A stretch of DNA of 5,542 nt from CAYJBH01 sp964370825 (GCA_964370825.1 CAYJKY010000084.1:1-5542), one strand, 5' to 3'. Positions 1 to 5,542 are shown, counted from the first letter of the stretch. The notes: a model not told the origin generated them from the letters alone. Made by a program: numbers and translations.

Positions 1-175
1 CTGCAATCTCATAGTTTGTAATAATCTTATCCAGCACATCCTGTGCCATCGGCCAGTCCTCCTGCTCTCTGCAGTTTTTAATGGCACACCTTACATCATT
101 AGGCAGATGTTGATTGGCTTCAATACAAAGTTTTTCAACTACATCCGTTATTTGACTTGCCTGAATTTCACGCAT
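1..175 (-). CDS. Class I fumarate hydratase, alpha subunit (N-terminal fragment)
   Basis: This is the first 58 codons of a gene cut by the left window edge. The protein begins MREIQASQITDVVEKLC and continues with IEANQHLPNDV. That layout (MREI start, a helix leading to LCIEAN, then LP.DV) is typical of the alpha subunit of two-subunit, [4Fe-4S]-dependent class I fumarases and L-tartrate dehydratases, which interconvert malate and fumarate in the cytoplasm. The cluster cysteines lie beyond the window. The ATG at 175 is preferred because it gives the family's usual N-terminus and follows AGAAAGGA at a 12-base distance. An in-frame ATG at 187 abuts that ribosome binding site and is unlikely. The gene lies 112 bp downstream of a fumarate reductase-type flavoprotein on the same strand, which favours fumarase over tartrate dehydratase. 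A beta subunit would be expected next, outside the window. Confidence 0.85.
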   Translation of the reverse strand, partial: MREIQASQITDVVEKLCIEANQHLPNDVRCAIKNCREQEDWPMAQDVLDKIITNYEIA

Positions 176-187
176 AATTATAACCAT

Positions 188-195
188 TCCTTTCT
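188..195 (-). promoter_or_regulatory. Ribosome binding site of the fumarase alpha gene
   Basis: On the minus strand AGAAAGGA lies 12 bases before the ATG at 175. The spacing is longer than usual, but no better purine run exists. The alternative ATG at 187 directly follows the motif with no spacer, so the motif argues for the start at 175. Confidence 0.5.
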
Positions 196-210
196 CGATG
201 TCTTTTCTGG

Positions 211-252
211 TTTCGTAACAAGGTAACGAAATTCAAACGTTTTCCGTTTGAA
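211..252. repeat. Two abutting 21-bp palindromes upstream of the fumarase gene
   Basis: Two inverted repeats sit directly side by side in the 112-bp intergenic region. The one at 211-231 pairs TTTCGT with ACGAAA, then has one mismatch and two further pairs (AC/GT) around a 3-base loop. The one at 232-252 is a perfect 8-bp repeat, TTCAAACG with CGTTTGAA, around a 5-base loop. Each unit is 21 bp, so their centres (221 and 242) are also 21 bp apart, about two helical turns. They could act as an operator, as paired mRNA hairpins for processing or stability, or as a weak attenuator. No long U run follows either hairpin on the minus strand, so a classic intrinsic terminator is not supported. The function is unknown. 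Confidence 0.6.
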
Positions 253-287
253 AGGAAAATTTATTTTCAACTTTTCTTCGTTGCTTA

Positions 288-1889
288 TTATCTTTCGTGG
301 CGAGCGTATTTTGGAAGCAACAATGGCGAAACATCATCTGTTTCGATCCCTGCTTTTTTTAGCTCCTCTGCATATTCGCTCACATGTCCGAGGTTCAACG
401 TTCCAAGCTCCACCGTCTTTACTTTTTTTGCCGCCGCTTTACCTGCCTGACGACCAAACACGATGATGTCAAGTAACGAGTTGCCCATAAGGCGATTTCT
501 TCCGTGGATTCCTCCGACCGCTTCTCCAGCTACAAGTAGGTTATCAAATATTTTCGTGTTTCCTTCGCCTTCAATTTCTAAGCCGCCGTTTTGATAATGA
601 AGGGTAGGGTAAATAAGAATAGGTTGTTCTCTCATATCTATTCCGTAATTTAAATACATGCGCATCATAGCGGGGATACGGGCTTCAATTGTTCCCTTGC
701 CGCCGATTATTTCAATCATCGGTGTATCCAGCCATACGCCACTGCCCAGCGGAGTTTCTACACCCATTTTACGCTCGGAGCACTCACGTATGACAGAGGC
801 CGCCGCCACGTCACGAGTCTCCAGTGGATGCATAAACGCCTCACCGTCCTTGTTGATAAGCATAGCTCCAAGTGAGCGCACTTTTTCTGTAACCAGCGCT
901 CCAAAAATCTGTGAAGGATATGCAACACCGGTAGGATGATACTGAATTGTGTCTTGATAAAGTAACGGTGTACCCAGACGATAGCCCATTACAAGCCCAT
1001 CCGCAGTCGCTCCGTAGTGGTTGGATGTTGGGAAGTCTTGATAGTGTAATCTTCCTGCTCCACCGGTTGCAATGATTACAGTCTTGGCCTTTGCCACCAT
1101 GTAATCATCCGTCTCCATGTTTTGTAGCACAGCACCTGCAACCTGTCCTTTATCATCTCTTATGAGCTCAATAGCGGAGGTGAATTCCACCACTGGAATG
1201 CCTCTATTGATAACTTCATCACGAAGGGTACGCATGATTTCGGCACCCGAGTAGTCCTTACATGCGTGCATTCTCTTTCTCGATGTTCCACCGCCGTGAG
1301 TGGTGACCATTCTGCCGTCTTTGTCCTTGTCGAACATTACACCCAGTTCGTTTAGCCACTTAATTGCGTCGGGTGCTTCCATTACCAATCTTCTCAAAAG
1401 TTCGGGTCTTGCGGCATAGTGACCACCGCCAAAAGCATCCAGGTAATGTTGAACAGGCGAGTCATTTTCTTTATCAGCCGATTGAATTCCACCCTCTGCC
1501 ATCATCGTATTTGCGTCCCCGATGCGAAGCTTTGTAACGATCATTACATTTGCACCTGCTTCATGCGCTTCTATCGCAGCTGACGAACCTGCTCCGCCGC
1601 CGCCGATAATTAGCACGTCCACGTCGTAATCAACCTTATCAAGGTCAATATCCACGTTTAAAATGCGGCTATTGGAGTGCAGTAGATCGCTCAGCTCAGC
1701 TGGAGCTTTTTCCCCTTTGTTTTTGCCAACCTTAATCTCTTTAAAACCTTCCGTTTTGTAATCCGGATGAAAACCTTTAAGAAGATTTTCTTTTTCATCT
1801 GCAGTCATACGTCTGGGTTCTGTCTTCATTCTTTCCGTACGAGTCGCTTCTACTTTTTTTATCGATTCAAGCATTTCCGCCGTTAACAT
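288..1889 (-). CDS. Fumarate reductase / succinate dehydrogenase-type flavoprotein subunit (TfrA/FrdA-like)
   Basis: This 533-residue FAD protein belongs to the fumarate reductase/succinate dehydrogenase/L-aspartate oxidase family and is predicted to reduce fumarate to succinate in the cytoplasm. Residues 1-88 form an unusual N-terminal extension. The Rossmann motif GGGGAG is at 96-101, MMAEGG at 129-134, THGGG at 197-201 and QYHPTG at 316-321. The catalytic-type arginine is in TRDVAAASVIRE (Arg359), a histidine is at 431 in HYQNGG, and the C-terminal FAD/substrate motif starts at AGEAVGG (454) and includes Arg466. These match the active-site His, Arg, His and Arg of FrdA. Asn127 occupies the place of the histidine that binds FAD covalently in SdhA/FrdA, so FAD is probably non-covalent. 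The ATG at 1889 was chosen because AAGGAGG stands 8 bases upstream; a TTG at 1913 would translate through that site. The gene starts 13 bp after the iron-sulfur subunit gene ends. L-aspartate oxidase is less likely given this partner and the fumarase. Confidence 0.88.
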   Translation of the reverse strand: MLTAEMLESIKKVEATRTERMKTEPRRMTADEKENLLKGFHPDYKTEGFKEIKVGKNKGEKAPAELSDLLHSNSRILNVDIDLDKVDYDVDVLIIGGGGAGSSAAIEAHEAGANVMIVTKLRIGDANTMMAEGGIQSADKENDSPVQHYLDAFGGGHYAARPELLRRLVMEAPDAIKWLNELGVMFDKDKDGRMVTTHGGGTSRKRMHACKDYSGAEIMRTLRDEVINRGIPVVEFTSAIELIRDDKGQVAGAVLQNMETDDYMVAKAKTVIIATGGAGRLHYQDFPTSNHYGATADGLVMGYRLGTPLLYQDTIQYHPTGVAYPSQIFGALVTEKVRSLGAMLINKDGEAFMHPLETRDVAAASVIRECSERKMGVETPLGSGVWLDTPMIEIIGGKGTIEARIPAMMRMYLNYGIDMREQPILIYPTLHYQNGGLEIEGEGNTKIFDNLLVAGEAVGGIHGRNRLMGNSLLDIIVFGRQAGKAAAKKVKTVELGTLNLGHVSEYAEELKKAGIETDDVSPLLLPKYARHER

Positions 1890-1897
1890 AATCGTAT

Positions 1898-1904
1898 CCT
1901 CCTT
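1898..1904 (-). promoter_or_regulatory. Strong ribosome binding site of the flavoprotein gene
   Basis: A perfect AAGGAGG lies 8 bases before the ATG at 1889. It overlaps the TAA stop codon (1903-1905) of the upstream iron-sulfur gene, which suggests translational coupling. It fixes the flavoprotein start at 1889 and rules out the in-frame TTG at 1913. Confidence 0.85.
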
Positions 1905-2577
1905 ATTTTTCAATCTCTCTTGTATTATAGAGTTCTTTCATCTCTGCGATGGGTTTTTGCATAATTTTTTCGATTAATGCATCAAATTCACCGGTATCAA
2001 TTTCATGAACGCGATCCACAAGATGCTTTGTCTTAGGAGCGATATATTTACCTACGAGACGCCTTGCCAGCAATCCCACGTGAGGATGCGAGATCCCCGC
2101 AGGGCAGCGGACGACACAGCAACCACAGCCCACACAGTCGAAAGATTCTTCAGCACAACCTTCAAAGTCAGCTCTTTGTGCAAGAGCAATGTACTGCATA
2201 ACCTTTAAATCTTGTGTACATGCTTTTGTACATGCATTACATCCTATACAGCAATAAATCTCAGGATATAACTGCATCATTATCTGCTCTGTCGGTTTGA
2301 TTTCACCAATATCATAGGTCTTTTTGTCCGACGGGAAGAAAGGAATTGTAGCAATGTACATTCCATCCTCTACCTGCGTCTGACAGGCAAGACATGTCTT
2401 TATCTCGTTTTTGCCTTTTACTCTGTAAATTGTGGCACATGCCCCACAAAATCCGTGGCGACACCCACATCCTCTTTTTATCGTATACCCTACATACTCT
2501 TGAGCAGTCATTATTGTTAATTCAGCGGGTACACTATATTTTTTACCGTAAAAAAATACATTTACCATTTCTTGCAT
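1903..2577 (-). CDS. Fumarate reductase iron-sulfur subunit, short TfrB-like form
   Basis: This 224-residue iron-sulfur protein is predicted to carry electrons to the flavoprotein encoded next. Numbered from the chosen start, the N-terminal ferredoxin-like domain has a [2Fe-2S] pattern C-x4-C-x2-C-x14-C at Cys39, 44, 47 and 62. Two [4Fe-4S] patterns C-x2-C-x2-C-x3-C follow, at Cys110, 113, 116, 120 and at Cys148, 151, 154, 158 followed by Pro. Classical SdhB/FrdB carries [2Fe-2S], [4Fe-4S] and [3Fe-4S]; the set here instead suggests 2+4+4. That arrangement resembles the front of methanogen thiol:fumarate reductase TfrB, but the protein ends about 65 residues after the last cluster and has no CCG (HdrB-like) domain, so it should not oxidise thiols itself. 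No membrane segment is visible. The ATG at 2577 follows AGAAAGGG by 12 bases; an in-frame TTG at 2589 abuts that motif, and ATG 2568 is a weaker alternative. Confidence 0.82.
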   Translation of the reverse strand: MQEMVNVFFYGKKYSVPAELTIMTAQEYVGYTIKRGCGCRHGFCGACATIYRVKGKNEIKTCLACQTQVEDGMYIATIPFFPSDKKTYDIGEIKPTEQIMMQLYPEIYCCIGCNACTKACTQDLKVMQYIALAQRADFEGCAEESFDCVGCGCCVVRCPAGISHPHVGLLARRLVGKYIAPKTKHLVDRVHEIDTGEFDALIEKIMQKPIAEMKELYNTREIEK

Positions 2578-2657
2578 TTTGGTTACCAACCCTTTCTTTA
2601 CTTAAATTTATTGCCTTGCACAACCATCTACCTATCACCTTTACCGGCTTGGTTGCT
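2578..2657 (-). other. 80-bp gap between the NAD(P)H module and the fumarate reductase genes
   Basis: This is the only real break within the five-gene run. It holds no reading frame with coding character. No convincing -35/-10 pair or terminator hairpin with a U run was seen. It ends in the ribosome binding site and a small inverted repeat before the iron-sulfur subunit gene. It may contain a processing site or a weak internal promoter, but the sequence does not show one clearly. Confidence 0.4.
2590..2597 (-). promoter_or_regulatory. Ribosome binding site of the iron-sulfur subunit gene
   Basis: AGAAAGGG on the minus strand lies 12 bases before the ATG at 2577. The spacer contains TTGGT-A-ACCAA, a small inverted repeat that could fold and shorten the effective distance. 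A TTG codon at 2589 touches the motif and so is not a credible start. Confidence 0.5.
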
Positions 2658-3515
2658 TTAATATTCTTCGGGGAGCTCGTCCACCTCATCACAGCGGAAC
2701 ACAGGACCATCTTTGCATACGAATTTAGCGCCAATATTGCAACGTCCACATTTTCCAACACCGCACTTCATTCTCAGCTCCAGTGTCGTGTAGGCTTGCG
2801 ACTTGCTAAATCCAAGTTCACCTAAGGCACTCAGTACAAATTTAATCATGATAGGAGGTCCGCAGACAAGTGCCACTTTATCGGTAGAAAATCCTAACTC
2901 TTTGAGATAAGTAGGCACAAATCCGACATGTCCGTCCCATCCTTCCTGTTCCCTGTCGATGGTCAGATGAACATTCACGCCTTCCGTGTTCATCCATACC
3001 TCTTTTATCTCTTTTAGCTGGACAAGATCCTGTGCAGATCGTGCTCCGTATAGGATATCTACCGTTCCGTAATTGTCGCGGTTATCTATCACGTAATTAA
3101 TAACCGAGCGTAGCGGAGCAAGGCCGATACCACCCGCTATAAACAACAAATTCTTTCCTTTTAGCTCGGTTTCAACAGGAAAGTTGTTCCCATACGGTCC
3201 ACGCACAGCCACCTGATCTCCAACCACAAGGTCGTGTAGGTAGTCTGTAAGCACTCCGCATTGTTTTATACTATATTCTTGATATTCCTTGTTAGTAGGC
3301 GAAGAAGTGATAGAAAACATTCCTTCGCTAATCCCCGGCGCACAGATCATCGCGCACTGTCCCGGCATGTGATCAAATAGCTTTCCACCCTCCGGTGCGT
3401 TGATTCGGAAGGTTTTAACGTCAGGTGTCTCCTGACGAATATCGGTAATCACACCCACCTTTGGAATTAGTACATCGTGTGCAAATCTCGGGTTACAGGT
3501 ACATTCATGACTCAT
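2658..3515 (-). CDS. FAD/NAD(P)H-binding oxidoreductase subunit (AsrB / sulfhydrogenase gamma / FloxA-like)
   Basis: This 285-residue protein of the ferredoxin-NADP reductase superfamily probably oxidises NAD(P)H and passes electrons to the iron-sulfur subunits. A beta-barrel FAD domain (about 18-115) contains VKTFR (33-37), PGQ (51-53) and MFSITSSP (66-73), which replaces the usual RxYS motif in the manner of AsrB-type members. The nucleotide domain has AGGIGLAPLRS (127-137) and CGPPIM (218-223). Near the C-terminus Cys251, 256, 259 and 267 form C-x4-C-x2-C-x7-C, a PyrK/AsrB-type [2Fe-2S] site. An additional Cys5-x-Cys7 lies at the N-terminus. The start ATG overlaps the TGA of the upstream AsrA-like gene by 4 bp, with AAGGAGAG 8 bases before it, so the two are probably translationally coupled. 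PyrK is less likely because no pyrD is adjacent. The sequence does not settle NADH versus NADPH. Confidence 0.87.
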   Translation of the reverse strand: MSHECTCNPRFAHDVLIPKVGVITDIRQETPDVKTFRINAPEGGKLFDHMPGQCAMICAPGISEGMFSITSSPTNKEYQEYSIKQCGVLTDYLHDLVVGDQVAVRGPYGNNFPVETELKGKNLLFIAGGIGLAPLRSVINYVIDNRDNYGTVDILYGARSAQDLVQLKEIKEVWMNTEGVNVHLTIDREQEGWDGHVGFVPTYLKELGFSTDKVALVCGPPIMIKFVLSALGELGFSKSQAYTTLELRMKCGVGKCGRCNIGAKFVCKDGPVFRCDEVDELPEEY

Positions 3516-4546
3516 GACTTGCTCTCTCCTTCCTGCGTGAAAGACTTAATAACTTTTACAATGTTTGAAGACGAAGGACATTTTGCCACACAGCGTCCAC
3601 AGCCCACACAGGAATATACCCCCTCGTTGTTTGCCGGGTAATATACCAGTTTGTGCATAAATCTCTGACGAAAACGTTGTAGCTGAGATGTTCTGTTGTT
3701 TCCGTGAGCCATCATTGTAAAATCCGAATACATGCAGGAATCCCAGCAACGATACCTCTTGATTTCTTTACCGGTGTTATAGTCTTTTATGTCATAACAT
3801 TGGCATGTAGGGCAGATAAAAGTACAGGTGCCGCATGCAAGACATGCTTTATACAGTTGTTCCCAGTTTGTTGAATCAAATTTTTCGCTTAACGCGTCCC
3901 CGTTCCATCCATCGAGCGAAAGATTGCTGTAGGGAAGCCTATCTATAATCGATTTAATTTCTATTTTTTTAGCTTTTACTACGTCGTCCGTCGTCTCTTG
4001 TAACAAGGATGCCAGAGCATTTGTGAGATCTTCTCCCTTGCTTGTGTTGGGTTTCCAAAACAGCTCTTCTCCCACAATCCATGTAGAAACATCCGCTTGT
4101 GGCTCCGATGCATCTATCCCAAACACCTTGCAAAAGCAGGTTTCTTCCGGTTCATTACAAGCAAGCGAAATTAAAGTCGCATGCGCTCTTCTCGCTGCGT
4201 AATATGTGTCTATAGGATCTACAAGAAATACTCTATCGAGCACCTCTACGCCTTTTACATCACAAGCCTTCATACCAAAAATCACAAAATCTTGATCTAC
4301 TAACTCCTCAGGAATAACCGTGATGTTCTTTCCATCCTGTCTACATGAATATAAGGTTTCACTTTGCGGAAAAAATGCATCCTTTGCAGATTTCCCCGTG
4401 ATTAATGTTTCGAGATCCACCTCCAGCTCATCGCTCCATGCCGCAAAGTTTGTTTGTCCGTTTATCTTTGCAGGCACATACAGTTCTTGTGTTTCCCTGA
4501 TGAGGGAAAACAGAGCAGACAAGTTGTTTTTTTCTATTTTATACAT
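3512..4546 (-). CDS. 4Fe-4S dicluster electron-transfer protein (AsrA / HydB / FloxB-like)
   Basis: This 344-residue protein resembles the iron-sulfur partner of AsrB-like reductases: anaerobic sulfite reductase subunit A, sulfhydrogenase beta subunit, or FloxB. The N-terminal part (1-230) has family-like landmarks FGMKACDVKG (90-99) and SLACNEPEETCFC (127-139). Two ferredoxin motifs follow: Cys235, 238, 241 and 245, then Pro, then a CxC at 248/250; and Cys313, 316, 319, 323 followed by Pro. A further pair, Cys267 and Cys271 (RCWDSC), lies between them and may help bind a cluster. Its role is predicted to be electron wiring between the NAD(P)H subunit encoded next (4-bp ATGA overlap) and the other iron-sulfur subunits. 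The start ATG is supported by AAAGGAGA at 4553-4560, which lies inside the last codons and stop of the upstream gene. No sulfite reductase AsrC or NiFe hydrogenase gene is present in the window, so those specific roles are not supported. Confidence 0.83.
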   Translation of the reverse strand: MYKIEKNNLSALFSLIRETQELYVPAKINGQTNFAAWSDELEVDLETLITGKSAKDAFFPQSETLYSCRQDGKNITVIPEELVDQDFVIFGMKACDVKGVEVLDRVFLVDPIDTYYAARRAHATLISLACNEPEETCFCKVFGIDASEPQADVSTWIVGEELFWKPNTSKGEDLTNALASLLQETTDDVVKAKKIEIKSIIDRLPYSNLSLDGWNGDALSEKFDSTNWEQLYKACLACGTCTFICPTCQCYDIKDYNTGKEIKRYRCWDSCMYSDFTMMAHGNNRTSQLQRFRQRFMHKLVYYPANNEGVYSCVGCGRCVAKCPSSSNIVKVIKSFTQEGESKS

Positions 4547-4549
4547 ACT

Positions 4550-5524
4550 TTATCTCCTTTCCCCGACAACACCGGGTTCCACATCATCAAGTTGAAAGTC
4601 TACAAGCGGCCCTTTTTCTTCTGTATCGTTTCCCGCTTGGAACTCGCCGTAAAGCTCGTTTATGTCCTTGATAAACTTACGGTTAAACAGCTCCAAAGGT
4701 ATACCCTCGGGACATGCACGAGCACATTCCGAGCAATCCGTACACCTGCCTGCAACATGGTATGCACGAATAATATGAAACATCTTCTCTTCAAATGAAT
4801 CGACATTTGCCTTTTGCTCACTGTCAAACTTGTTGCTGTCGAATACACACTTCATACAGTTGCACGCCGGACATACATTTCTACAAGCGTTACAACGAAT
4901 ACACCTGCTAAGCTCTGATTGGAAATATGCAAATCTCTCTTCCTGCGGCATCGCTTCGATTCTTGCTACCTCTTCAAACCTCTCGCTAGAAGCGGTATCA
5001 ACCGATTCACCTATCGTTTCATCAAAGATTTTATGCTCTTTACCTTTGCATACCAAACATCTCTCAAGCATTGCTGATTCGTAAGTGCAGGTTTTTTCTC
5101 CGTAAAGAGTATCAAAAACGATGGTTTCTTCACGGTCTAACCCACCGATTCCCTTAACACTGTTTATACCTTTAATTCCCTGCTTGTTAATCTTTTTTAT
5201 ATCAAGTTTACCTTGACATCCCACACCTATGATATAAGCTTTTTCTCTATCCACACGGTGTTCTTTGATAAGTTGATTGAAGCTATACGTATCACATGGC
5301 TTTAAAAACACCAAGGTTTTACCCTCTTGTCTTGAGGCTTCAATCATATATTTGCTTAAATTCGCCCCACAAAATCCATCATATACAAACTCACTAAGTT
5401 GCTCTTCATTTTCAAAATAGGTGGGCTCAGGGTTGTATGCTAAATCCCCTTTTTTCCATCCTAAGATACGAGCAACCGTGCCATCACTTAATAACTCTTT
5501 TGCACGTTTTATCAATTCTTGCAT
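4550..5524 (-). CDS. Iron-sulfur protein with FrhB/FdhB-like N-terminus and 4Fe-4S dicluster
   Basis: This 324-residue soluble redox protein has an N-terminal part (1-170) that looks like the beta-subunit family of F420-reducing hydrogenases and formate dehydrogenases: GWKKGD (22-27), FCGANLSKY (51-59), FLKPCDTYSFNQL (73-85) and IGVGCQGK (99-106). Cys52, 77, 103, 146, 156 and 159 are candidates for extra metal binding or redox roles. The C-terminal half has two ferredoxin motifs: Cys208, 211, 214, 218 followed by PACNC and Cys226, and Cys261, 264, 267, 271 followed by Pro. The last 30 or so residues are acidic. It is the first visible gene of the set, ends 3 bp before the AsrA-like gene and carries that gene's ribosome binding site. 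Its own ATG has GGGGGA 6 bases upstream. The role is inferred to be an electron entry or exit subunit; the exact partner (ferredoxin, formate dehydrogenase or other) cannot be told from sequence. Confidence 0.72.
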   Translation of the reverse strand: MQELIKRAKELLSDGTVARILGWKKGDLAYNPEPTYFENEEQLSEFVYDGFCGANLSKYMIEASRQEGKTLVFLKPCDTYSFNQLIKEHRVDREKAYIIGVGCQGKLDIKKINKQGIKGINSVKGIGGLDREETIVFDTLYGEKTCTYESAMLERCLVCKGKEHKIFDETIGESVDTASSERFEEVARIEAMPQEERFAYFQSELSRCIRCNACRNVCPACNCMKCVFDSNKFDSEQKANVDSFEEKMFHIIRAYHVAGRCTDCSECARACPEGIPLELFNRKFIKDINELYGEFQAGNDTEEKGPLVDFQLDDVEPGVVGERR

Positions 5525-5542
5525 CTTATGTCCCCCAATTTA

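Noticed and set aside
175..210. TATAAT-like -10 box before the fumarase ATG
   Set aside because: TATAAT lies only a few bases before the start codon, and the -35 match upstream is poor; it would give a nearly leaderless transcript despite a ribosome binding site being present.
232..287. Intrinsic terminator after the flavoprotein gene
   Set aside because: The 8-bp hairpin is real, but on the minus strand it is followed by TTTCGTTACC rather than a U run, and its stem is AT-rich.
248..466. Open frame on the plus strand of 72 codons
   Set aside because: It lies antisense over the end of the flavoprotein gene and the intergenic region, with no recognisable motifs. The minus-strand gene explains the sequence.
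1890..1913. Longer flavoprotein start at the TTG at 1913
   Set aside because: It would translate through the perfect AAGGAGG site that serves the ATG at 1889.
2543..2761. Minus-strand open frame spanning the 80-bp gap
   Set aside because: It overlaps the ends of both flanking genes in another frame and lacks a ribosome binding site or any family motif.
2394..2825. Plus-strand open frame of 143 codons
   Set aside because: It runs antisense across two well-supported iron-sulfur genes, with low-complexity residues and no domain signal.
2658..4546. Anaerobic sulfite reductase or sulfhydrogenase operon
   Set aside because: The AsrA/AsrB-like pair is present, but no AsrC siroheme subunit and no NiFe hydrogenase subunits appear; the partners here are fumarate reductase genes.

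Overview
The window looks like chromosomal DNA from an anaerobic, moderately AT-rich bacterium, most likely a Clostridia-type member of the Bacillota. The reasons are strong AGGAGG-like ribosome binding sites, closely packed genes, very cysteine-rich soluble redox proteins, and a fumarase whose N-terminus matches the two-subunit, oxygen-sensitive class I type. The taxonomic call is inference only. All genes lie on the minus strand, so transcription runs from the right end (5542) to the left end (1).

In transcription order: (1) a 324-residue iron-sulfur protein at 5524-4550 with an FrhB/FdhB-like N-terminal part and two ferredoxin-type [4Fe-4S] motifs; (2) a 344-residue AsrA/HydB/FloxB-like dicluster protein at 4546-3512; (3) a 285-residue AsrB/HydG/PyrK-like FAD/NAD(P)H oxidoreductase with a C-terminal [2Fe-2S] motif at 3515-2658; (4) after an 80-bp gap, a 224-residue iron-sulfur protein at 2577-1903 with one [2Fe-2S] and two [4Fe-4S] motifs, like the N-terminal half of TfrB; (5) a 533-residue fumarate reductase/succinate dehydrogenase-type flavoprotein at 1889-288; (6) after a 112-bp gap holding two abutting 21-bp palindromes, the first 58 codons of a class I fumarase alpha subunit (175-1, cut by the window edge). 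Genes 1-3 are 3 bp apart or overlap by 4 bp. Genes 4 and 5 are 13 bp apart, with the stop codon inside the next Shine-Dalgarno.

Taken together, this reads as the malate -> fumarate -> succinate end of a reductive (incomplete) TCA branch. Fumarase would make fumarate and the flavoprotein would reduce it. The electrons would not come from quinol, since no membrane subunit is seen, nor from the thiols used by methanogen TfrAB, since the HdrB-like half of TfrB is absent. A soluble NAD(P)H-oxidising module of the Asr/Flox kind would supply them. The proposed system is therefore a soluble five-subunit NAD(P)H:fumarate reductase. Because NADH-to-fumarate transfer releases much energy, coupling to ferredoxin reduction is a reasonable but unproven idea. 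No RNA genes, insertion sequences, CRISPR arrays or convincing terminators were seen.
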